Shown in pieces: positions 1 through 5,419 of a DNA stretch of 12,240 nt; the stretch's first letter is position 1; each line of letters begins with the position of its first letter. This DNA comes from Tannerellaceae bacterium. GTDB lineage: Bacteria > Bacteroidota > Bacteroidia > Bacteroidales > Tannerellaceae. The notes beneath the pieces were generated by a model. It saw only the letters and a program-made list of their open reading frames with translations. It made no database searches and was not told where the DNA came from. The translations under genes and the position numbers were made by a program. Location: contig JAIRYL010000016.1 in NCBI GenBank assembly GCA_031267775.1, positions 1 to 12,240 of the forward strand, given 5' to 3'.

Positions 1-345
1 GATGACACAGGCTTTCGTCTCGCTGTCTTTGTCGGTCCGCATCAACTCATGAACCGTTTCGACGACTTCCGCCTTTGCATTTTTTTTCCGTCTTGTAATG
101 AAGAATACGCCTTCTTCCGTCCATTCGGCAAACTGCCGGTAATAATTGTACACCCTATCCATGGTTACCATACTGCCCGCAGGCAACGACAGTTTAGAGA
201 GAAACTTTTTGTCATGCATCTTTGATTCGCTGATTGTTGCAAACTTTGCCGTGTCGGCGTGAACGTCGGTCGGCAGATGGACTTTTAGCCCTCCTTTTTT
301 CCTGTTTTCCGCAAAAAAATCTTCTTGAAAATAACAAACTAATAA
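1..345 (-). pseudogene. IS4-group transposase, internal fragment (truncated, runs off left edge)
   Basis: On the minus strand an open frame runs from about 345 to the window edge. It encodes a segment typical of the IS4-group DDE transposases common in Bacteroidales. It contains RKKGGLKVH, then SESKMHDKKFL, then LPAGSMVTMDRVYNYY, which holds the second catalytic Asp in a DRxY context, then GVFFITRRKKNA. The N-terminal part with the first catalytic Asp is missing. The frame meets a TGA at 346-348 and has no start codon in the conserved part. A run of seven A at 313-319 lies where the family resemblance becomes weak, so a frameshift or the edge of homology could be there. The IS1634-family element begins about 30 bp beyond, so this is probably a transposase broken by insertion or rearrangement. 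The C-terminal part outside the window is unknown. Family assignment is by recognition of motifs only. Confidence 0.72.
298..313. repeat. 16-bp inverted repeat, left copy
   Basis: TTTCCTGTTTTCCGCA here is the exact reverse complement of 2005-2020 on the other side of the IS1634-family element. This copy lies inside the IS4 transposase fragment, where on the minus strand it encodes AENRK. It stands 63 bp from the left tip of the IS. Confidence 0.8.
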
Positions 346-374
346 TCATATAGATACGAGTAATGATTTTGATT

Positions 375-408
375 TTTGGGTGTCCCGGGTGGTTTTTTCG
401 TAAGTTTG
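375..408 (+). promoter_or_regulatory. Putative Bacteroides-type promoter for the transposase
   Basis: TTTG at 375-378 (the -33 box) and TAAGTTTG at 401-408 (the -7 box, consensus TAnnTTTG) are separated by 22 bp, close to the usual spacing. The start codon lies only four bases after the -7 box, so transcription would begin at or next to the ATG and the message would be leaderless or almost so. The -33 box straddles the left tip of the element, so part of it comes from the target DNA. This is a prediction from consensus matching. Confidence 0.45.
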
Positions 409-2003
409 CATTATGTTTGTACGCAGGAAGCCCAACAAATCAGGCAAAATAAGTGTTCAGGTCATACTCAAACGTGGCGGCAAAAGCAAGGTGTTGCGGA
501 GTTTTGGCACAGGACGGACTGAGCAGGAGCTGCTTCGGCTGGAAGAGCAGGCCCGCTCTTTCATTGTTCGGCAGCAGGGCTTTTGTGGCGAGCTGTTTGA
601 AGACAGGGAAGATGCGTTGTTTTCAGATTTTATTGCGACATTTTCAAATGAACAGATTCGCGTGATTGGTCCCGAATTGATTTTTGGTGCGTTGTACGAC
701 AAAATTGGTTACAACGCCATCAGCATAGAAATGTTTCGACATTTGATTATTTCCCGTCTGTTCAGCCCGGGCAGCAAGCTGAAAACGATTGACTATTTGG
801 AACGTTATCAAGGTGTTATATATTCCATTGACAGGATTTACCGTTTTTTAGATACACTTTGTTTTAAGAAAGAAGGCAAGCGGCAGGATGATAAAAAGAA
901 AACAGCGATAAAAGAGCAGGTAGAAAAAATCACCTTTGAGCATACCCAAAAGGTGTTAAAAGGAAAAATCAGCGTTGCGTTTTATGATATGACTACGCTG
1001 TATTTTGAAGCCTCGGACGAGGACGACCTGCGTAAAACGGGCTTTTCCAAAGATGGCAAGCATCATTGTCCGCAGATTTTTCTTGGGCTTTTGGTTGCTG
1101 CCGAAGGCAATCCGATTGGTTATGAGATATTTGAAGGGAATATATTGGAAGGCGACACATTTATTCCTGTTTTGGAAAATCTGGCAAACAAATTTTCTCT
1201 GGGCAAACCGGTGGTGGTAGCCGATTCAGGGCTTTTGTCCGAAAAAAATCGCAAGGCGTTGGAAAAAAACGGTTACAAATACATTCTGGGAGCGAGGATT
1301 AAAAACGAAAAGGAAATTTTGAAGCAACAAATTCTTGCGCTGAACTTGCAAAACGGACAAACAGCCGTTCTGAAAAAGGAAGACAAGACGAGGCTGATAC
1401 TTTCCCAAAGTGAAAACAGGGCAAAAAAAGACAGATACAATCGGGAGAAAGGGCTGTTGCGGTTGCAAAAGCGTATTCAGAGCGGTAAATTGACAAAATC
1501 AAGCATCAACAATCGCGGCTATAACAGATTTTTGAAACTCGAGGGAGAAATCAGGATTTTCATTGACGGAGAAAAATACGTCGTCAATGCAGCTTGGGAC
1601 GGCTTGAAAGGTTATGTTACAAACACACGGTTATCTGCGGCTAAAGTAATTGAAAATTACGGTAATCTCCGGTATATTGAACGGGCTTTCAGGATGAATA
1701 AGACCGACCTGCGCATACGTCCGGTTTATCATCACCTGCGCAATCGGATAGAAGGTCATATCTGCATTTGTTTCACAGCATACACGGTATTGTTAGAATT
1801 GGAAAGGATGTTGAAGAAAGCAAAGTCGGATATCACTGTCAAACGGGCGCAGGAACCGACCAAAAATATGTACCAACTGACATATCGCTTACCGAAATCA
1901 GGGTCGTTCAGAACAAAAATCCTGAATATGGACGCTGAGCAACAGCAACTCTACGATATGGTCGGCAGATGGGTTGCCGCAAAATAATTTTTCGGGTGTC
2001 CCA
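377..2003 (+). mobile_element. IS1634-family insertion sequence, apparently complete
   Basis: A single full-length transposase gene is bracketed by matching ends. The left tip reads TGGGTGTCCCGGG from 377 and the right tip ends in CGGGTGTCCCA at 2003. Read inwards, the two tips share TGGG-N3-CCCG, an imperfect terminal inverted repeat. GGGTGTCCC (378-386 and 1994-2002) is also a direct repeat because the motif is nearly palindromic, so the exact tips are uncertain by several bases. I see no target-site duplication directly abutting the tips. The IS1634 family is known for unusually long and variable target duplications, so absence at short range is not decisive. The right flank does not continue the IS4 transposase interrupted on the left, which suggests later deletion or inversion. 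Confidence 0.75.
413..1987 (+). CDS. IS1634-family DDE transposase
   Basis: This 524-residue protein catalyses cut-and-paste movement of the surrounding insertion sequence. The start is supported by the family-typical N-terminus MFVRRKPNKSGKISVQVI. The RNase H-like DDE core is visible in order: D192 in VAFYDMTTLYFE, D271 in VVADSGLLSEKN, and E423 in the block NLRYIERAFRMNK, where E423 is followed six residues later by K430, as in the conserved E(6)K pattern. The GNPIGYEIFEGN segment (about 232-243) and the RPVYHHLRNRIEGHI segment (about 436-450) are also characteristic of the family. Length fits an intact enzyme and there is no internal stop or frameshift, so it may be active. The gene nearly fills the IS, leaving about 36 bp at the left and 16 bp at the right. 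Base composition is more AT-rich than that of the neighbouring enzyme genes. Confidence 0.93.
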   Translation: MFVRRKPNKSGKISVQVILKRGGKSKVLRSFGTGRTEQELLRLEEQARSFIVRQQGFCGELFEDREDALFSDFIATFSNEQIRVIGPELIFGALYDKIGYNAISIEMFRHLIISRLFSPGSKLKTIDYLERYQGVIYSIDRIYRFLDTLCFKKEGKRQDDKKKTAIKEQVEKITFEHTQKVLKGKISVAFYDMTTLYFEASDEDDLRKTGFSKDGKHHCPQIFLGLLVAAEGNPIGYEIFEGNILEGDTFIPVLENLANKFSLGKPVVVADSGLLSEKNRKALEKNGYKYILGARIKNEKEILKQQILALNLQNGQTAVLKKEDKTRLILSQSENRAKKDRYNREKGLLRLQKRIQSGKLTKSSINNRGYNRFLKLEGEIRIFIDGEKYVVNAAWDGLKGYVTNTRLSAAKVIENYGNLRYIERAFRMNKTDLRIRPVYHHLRNRIEGHICICFTAYTVLLELERMLKKAKSDITVKRAQEPTKNMYQLTYRLPKSGSFRTKILNMDAEQQQLYDMVGRWVAAK

Positions 2004-2004
2004 G

Positions 2005-2020
2005 TGCGGAAAACAGGAAA
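2005..2020. repeat. 16-bp inverted repeat, right copy
   Basis: TGCGGAAAACAGGAAA begins one base past the right tip of the IS and is the exact reverse complement of 298-313. Beyond this block the similarity to the transposase fragment stops (here TAGACC, there AAAGGAGGG). It may be a remnant of a second, oppositely oriented IS4-group copy, or the junction of an inversion. Confidence 0.8.
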
Positions 2021-2057
2021 TAGACCGCGTCTAAATTTTTACAAGTACCCGCCTGAA

Positions 2058-2100
2058 TTTCCGCAAGGGAGAAAATTTATTTCCTTGAAGGAGAAAATTT
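2058..2100. repeat. Two tandem 21-bp near-identical units (22-bp period)
   Basis: The block at 2058-2078 and the block at 2080-2100 match at 17 of 21 positions by my count. Both begin TTTCC and end GGAGAAAATTT. They lie in the noncoding stretch right of the IS. No function is evident. Confidence 0.6.
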
Positions 2101-2117
2101 GAGGGGTATTGTCATTT

Positions 2118-2250
2118 CCTGATTTAGGTTGACTGTCTGTCAGTCTTATCGCGTAGAAAAGTTGACTCGGATTTATACTTATACCTGATATTTGTTTACT
2201 TCCACTTGTTATGCCTGCTATTTGTTGACACTTTGAGTCTTATCCCTGTC
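2118..2250. repeat. Degenerate direct repeats with about 30-33 bp spacing
   Basis: CCTG, six bases, then GTTGAC or GTTTAC occurs three times with identical internal spacing: 2118-2133, 2184-2199 and 2214-2229. A fourth GTTGAC stands at 2161-2166. A second shared block, TTAT-N-CCTG, occurs at 2179, 2209 and 2240. The best pair (2179-2199 and 2209-2229) agrees at 18 of 21 positions and is offset by exactly 30 bp. The units are too divergent and too closely packed for a CRISPR array. The whole 2004-2265 interval, between the IS and the 3' end of the acyltransferase gene, holds no convincing coding sequence. Confidence 0.55.
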
Positions 2251-2265
2251 AGGGGCGGCGGGGGG

Positions 2266-3411
2266 TTATATTTTGAGGAACAGGTTGCGCTTGTACATCA
2301 GCCAGAGGATCAGGTAGATGACAGATACGTTTACTAAGGCCGGCAGCACAGGGTAGAAGTTGCCCAGGAGGGGCTGCAAACCGTAGAACAGCGACTCGCC
2401 TATGCATCTGAAATTAATGATATTGGCCAGCATATAGGCTGTGATGGAGTTCATGCCGTATACTTTTAGCCAGGTAATGTTTTTGCGGCGGCCTTTGTAA
2501 TCAATCCAGTAATAGAACGCGGCCATTAGCAGGAAGCAGTAGCCGCTGCTTACCAGCGTCATGGAGCTGCTCCATATCTTTTTAACTACAGGCGCCTGCA
2601 ATCCCCAGAGCCAGCCGGCAGCCGCCAGGGCAATTCCTGCGGCAACGAGCAGTTTTAGCTTTTGGCTTTGCCGGCGGGCGCTTTTAATGATTTGTCCGGC
2701 AAACAAGCCCGTCAGCACGGTTACGCCAAAGTTCAGGCTGCTGAGTATCCAGGTATAGCGATAGCTTTCGGAGAAGATTACGCCGCCCTCTGCCGTGGCC
2801 GTAGCTCCGTCGCGAAACCGTCCCAGCACGGCGCGGTCTATCCCTTCGGCCAGATTGCCGTCTGGCGTATAACTGCCTCCGCCGTAGCCGTCTATGCTAA
2901 CAAACTGCATGGCGGCCCACGAGATAAGAAGCAGGGCGGCGGCAACTCCTGCCTGCACCTCCGTGCGACAATGCAGAAACAGCGCCGCCGCAATCAGGTA
3001 TCCTATGGCAATTGCCTGCAAGGTGTTTGAAAACAAATAGATCTTATCCGGATCGAAGGCCAGCAGGTTGCCCTGGCACATCATTCCAAAAATCCACAGA
3101 AGTGCTACCCGTTTGCCGATGCGCCGGTATACGGTACGCTTATCCGGGCTGGTTTTATATTTTGAAAAGGCAAAAGGCATGGAGACGCCCGACATAAACA
3201 TGAAAAGCGGCATCACCAAGTCCCAGGTAGAGAATCCTTCCCACTGCACATGAGAGAATCCCCACATAAACGAGTCGAACCAAGGCATGCCGATAGCCCG
3301 CTGAAGCGGATGAAAAACGATCTCTAAGGCAACCAGGCAAAAAAGGTCGAAGCCGCGAAGCGCATCAAGAGATTCCAAACGTTGAGGAGAAGATTGTTGT
3401 TGTTTTTCCAT
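2266..3411 (-). CDS. Membrane acyltransferase, DUF5009 / NagX / HGSNAT-like
   Basis: This 381-residue polytopic inner-membrane protein resembles the family of heparan-alpha-glucosaminide N-acetyltransferase and bacterial NagX (COG4299-type). Known members have been linked to acetylation of amino sugars or to GlcNAc catabolism; the substrate here is unknown. Family signs are the N-terminal RLESLDALRGFD (11-22), PLFMFMSGVSMPFAFSKYK (68-86), the YRRIGKR loop before a long hydrophobic helix (95-118), FSNTLQAIAIGYL (127-139), the PVVKKIWSSSMTL block (274-286) and NSITAYMLANI near 321-331. About eight to ten hydrophobic segments can be seen, and there is no cleavable signal peptide. The ATG at 3411 gives the expected N-terminus. 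The gene starts 20 bp after the antiterminator gene on the same strand, so the two are probably cotranscribed and its expression may depend on antitermination. A soluble or purely structural role is unlikely given the conserved motifs. Confidence 0.85.
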   Translation of the reverse strand: MEKQQQSSPQRLESLDALRGFDLFCLVALEIVFHPLQRAIGMPWFDSFMWGFSHVQWEGFSTWDLVMPLFMFMSGVSMPFAFSKYKTSPDKRTVYRRIGKRVALLWIFGMMCQGNLLAFDPDKIYLFSNTLQAIAIGYLIAAALFLHCRTEVQAGVAAALLLISWAAMQFVSIDGYGGGSYTPDGNLAEGIDRAVLGRFRDGATATAEGGVIFSESYRYTWILSSLNFGVTVLTGLFAGQIIKSARRQSQKLKLLVAAGIALAAAGWLWGLQAPVVKKIWSSSMTLVSSGYCFLLMAAFYYWIDYKGRRKNITWLKVYGMNSITAYMLANIINFRCIGESLFYGLQPLLGNFYPVLPALVNVSVIYLILWLMYKRNLFLKI

Positions 3412-3431
3412 GAGGTATTATATTTTATGGA

Positions 3432-3941
3432 TTATCGCAAGCGCGCTACGGGGGCTACTTCGTTGAGGTTTACCTGGGCGATAACGCCCATTTGCTCCAG
3501 ATAGATAACGAGGTATTTCTTCTTTATTTTCCGCACCTTGCCCGATATGTTTTTCATGGCGCCGGCCAGGATTTCCACTTCGTCGCCCACCACCAGCGTA
3601 TGATTGGCCGCCTCTTCGAGGAACTTGCGGATAGCGTTTATTTCTTTCTGAAGAACAACGGCCGGTTTCCCGTCGTAATATATAATACGGGCTACTCCAT
3701 CCACCTTCAGCAAATCGCGTAACTCGTACTCCCGGCATTTAACAAATATATAGGAACTGAATAAGGGAATTTCAACAATCTTCACCCTGTCTGACCATAC
3801 GCGGGGCGAACGATGTACCGGCAACCATGCTTCTATCCCTTGGCCGATAAGCCTCTCGTTTACCCGTTTTTCGGCTCTGGGCGCCGTATATAGTACATAC
3901 CAGTTGGGCGCTTTTCGTTTGATAGTTGTATGATTAATCAT
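3432..3941 (-). CDS. UpxY-family transcription antiterminator (NusG paralog)
   Basis: This NusG-like elongation regulator binds RNA polymerase and, in characterised Bacteroides cases, prevents premature termination in the long leader of its own operon, usually a capsular polysaccharide operon. With the start at 3941 the protein has 169 residues. An NGN domain (about 13-105) begins NWYVLYTAPRAEKRVNERL and continues with GIEAWLP, the RVWSDR segment and VEIPLFSSYIFVK. A C-terminal KOW domain (about 115-165) follows, with VVGDEVEILAGAMKNISGKV. The frame is open upstream to 4019 with an ATG at 4007, but that extension is AT-rich, Lys/Ile-rich and overlaps the predicted promoter, so I prefer 3941. 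It is divergent from the oxidoreductase gene and upstream of the acyltransferase. No UpxZ-like gene and no capsule genes follow within the window, because an insertion sequence lies beyond. This may be a small dedicated operon or the remnant of a longer polysaccharide locus. Confidence 0.88.
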   Translation of the reverse strand: MINHTTIKRKAPNWYVLYTAPRAEKRVNERLIGQGIEAWLPVHRSPRVWSDRVKIVEIPLFSSYIFVKCREYELRDLLKVDGVARIIYYDGKPAVVLQKEINAIRKFLEEAANHTLVVGDEVEILAGAMKNISGKVRKIKKKYLVIYLEQMGVIAQVNLNEVAPVARLR

Positions 3942-3973
3942 CGTAACAAGCAAAATGATATAAATAATTTTTT

Positions 3974-3981
3974 TATTTTTG
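3974..3981 (+). promoter_or_regulatory. Putative -7 box for the oxidoreductase/GH2 operon
   Basis: TATTTTTG matches TAnnTTTG and lies 57 bp before the ATG at 4039. No clear TTTG -33 box is seen 19-22 bp upstream, and the region is generally A/T-rich, so a chance match is possible. If real, this promoter and the divergent one at 3984-3991 would overlap and fire across each other. Confidence 0.3.
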
Positions 3982-3983
3982 TG

Positions 3984-3991
3984 CAAAGATA
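3984..3991 (-). promoter_or_regulatory. Putative -7 box for the antiterminator operon
   Basis: On the minus strand this reads TATCTTTG, a full match to the Bacteroides -7 consensus TAnnTTTG. It stands about 42 bp upstream of the start at 3941. The nearest TTTG upstream (4017-4020 on the plus strand as CAAA) is 25 bp away, longer than usual, so the -33 element is doubtful. A second TAnnTTTG match, TATATTTG, lies at 4017-4024 in the same orientation and could serve as an alternative. Confidence 0.4.
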
Positions 3992-4038
3992 TAAATATAT
4001 CCGGCATTAAAATTAACAAATATAAAGAAAAACACAGT

Positions 4039-5355
4039 ATGAACAGAAGAAATTTTCTACAGAAGTCGGCTCTCTCGGCCGCAGCGATAGGCCTGGCTCC
4101 GCTAACCGGACGCTCCTACGCATACGGGCAAACCGCCCCCAGTAATAAAATAAAGGTAGCGCTGATAGGCTGCCGCAGCATGGGATATGCAGACCTGAAT
4201 ACGTTTCTGGACTATCCGGAGACGGAGTGCGTAGCCCTTTGCGATATAGACGACGAATGGCTGAACAAACGCGCGGCCGACGTGGAAAAAAAGAGCGGAA
4301 AGAAAGTACCCCATCTGTATAAAGACTGGCGCAGGGTGATAGATAATAAGGATGTAGACGCAGTGATTATAGGTACGCCCGACCATTGGCATTGCCTCCC
4401 GATGATTGGGGCGGCGCAGGCAGGGAAAGATGTGTATGTGGAAAAACCCCTCGCCAATACGATAGAAGAGTGCAACCTGATGCTGAAAGCCGCCCGCAAG
4501 TACGACCGGATTGTACAGGTGGGGCAGTGGCAACGGAGCGACCCTCACTGGAACGAAGCCGCCGGCTATTTGCGGCAGGGAAACATCGGACGCATACGCA
4601 CCGTGAAAGTATGGGCTTATCAGGACGGAAAACCTGCGCTCCCCGTAAAGCCGGACAGCGCTCCCCCTGCCGGCGTAGACTACGATATGTGGCTGGGCCC
4701 GGCGCCCAAGCGTCCGTTTAACGAGTATCGCTTTCATTACAACTTCCGCTTCTTTTGGGATTATGCCGGGGGATTAATGTCCGACTGGGGCGTACACCTG
4801 CTGGATTACGCGCTGGAAGGAATGGGCGCCGAACTGCCTGCGCACGTTTTTGCCAGCGGAGGCAAATTTGCCTATCCTGCCGACGCTATGGAAACGCCCG
4901 ACACCCTTATGGCTACGTATGCCTATAAGGATTTCAACATTATCTGGGATCATGCCTGCGGTATCAGTCAGGGCTTGTTCGACAAAAAAGAAGGCTTGGC
5001 TTTCTATGGCGAAAACGGTACTATGGTACTAACCCGCGCCGGTTGGGAGGTATTGCCCGTTGTAGCCGGCAATACGCCCCGGATGGAAGCCGTCCCGTTC
5101 CGAAAAGGAGAAGGGAAAGGCCTCTACAACCATGTGGGCAACTTTCTTTCCTGCATAAAGAGCCGCCAGCTTCCGGCAGGCGATATAGCGACAGGCGCAA
5201 GGGTGGCCAAAATGTCGCACCTGGCCAACATCTCCTGTCGCGTCGGGCGCGAAGTGTATTGGGACGACGCCCTGAGCTGCTTTACAGGCAACGACCAGGC
5301 CACCGCGCTGGCCAAAGCCTGCTATCGCGCTCCGTGGGAATTACCCAAGCTATAA
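4039..5355 (+). CDS. Exported Gfo/Idh/MocA-family oxidoreductase-like protein (Tat signal)
   Basis: This 438-residue protein has a Rossmann fold with a Gfo/Idh/MocA C-terminal domain. Members bind NAD(P) and oxidise sugars, or use NAD in glycosidase cycles (GH109). The ATG at 4039 gives MNRRNFLQKSALSAAAIGLA, a twin-arginine signal, so the protein is probably exported folded with its cofactor. The Rossmann motif is KVALIGCRSMG (39-49), where the first Gly of the usual GxGxxG is kept and the second is replaced. CDIDDEW (68-74), TPDHWH (113-118) and the diagnostic EKP (135-137) follow. DYDMWLGPAP (214-223), RFHYNFRFFWDYAGG (231-245) and DWGVHLLDYA (249-258) mark the Bacteroidota secreted subgroup that resembles GH109. 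It is the first of three exported proteins reading plus, 64 bp before the GH2 gene, so it probably acts in the same glycan pathway. Whether it is a dehydrogenase or a GH109-type glycosidase cannot be decided here. Confidence 0.87.
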   Translation: MNRRNFLQKSALSAAAIGLAPLTGRSYAYGQTAPSNKIKVALIGCRSMGYADLNTFLDYPETECVALCDIDDEWLNKRAADVEKKSGKKVPHLYKDWRRVIDNKDVDAVIIGTPDHWHCLPMIGAAQAGKDVYVEKPLANTIEECNLMLKAARKYDRIVQVGQWQRSDPHWNEAAGYLRQGNIGRIRTVKVWAYQDGKPALPVKPDSAPPAGVDYDMWLGPAPKRPFNEYRFHYNFRFFWDYAGGLMSDWGVHLLDYALEGMGAELPAHVFASGGKFAYPADAMETPDTLMATYAYKDFNIIWDHACGISQGLFDKKEGLAFYGENGTMVLTRAGWEVLPVVAGNTPRMEAVPFRKGEGKGLYNHVGNFLSCIKSRQLPAGDIATGARVAKMSHLANISCRVGREVYWDDALSCFTGNDQATALAKACYRAPWELPKL

Positions 5356-5419
5356 ATATTCGTCTATCTTATGCTTAAACGCCAAACAGCTTTTCTTAAC
5401 GCTTTAAAAACGATTCAAA

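Noticed and set aside
378..2002. GGGTGTCCC as a 9-bp target-site duplication
   Set aside because: If these were target repeats, the remaining tips (GGGTGG... and ...TTTTTC) would share no inverted repeat. The motif fits better as part of the IS ends.
2118..2250. Possible CRISPR array
   Set aside because: Repeats are degenerate, only 16-21 bp is shared, the intervals are too short for spacers, and there are no cas genes nearby.
2244..2265. Terminator hairpin (CCCTGTCAGGG) and G-rich tract after the acyltransferase stop
   Set aside because: The stem allows only about four pairs with a tight loop and has no U-tract. The G-runs are uneven and do not make a clear quadruplex motif.
3942..4019. 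N-terminal extension of the antiterminator up to 4019
   Set aside because: The extension is AT-rich and Lys/Ile-rich, overlaps the predicted promoter boxes, and is not typical of UpxY proteins, which start shortly before the NWYVLY block.
3979..4038. Upstream extension of the oxidoreductase start
   Set aside because: The extra residues would place the twin-arginine signal internally. The ATG at 4039 gives a normal Tat leader.
4102..4737. A 211-codon open frame on the minus strand
   Set aside because: Antisense to the oxidoreductase gene, whose motifs are clear; no recognisable protein features in the antisense frame.
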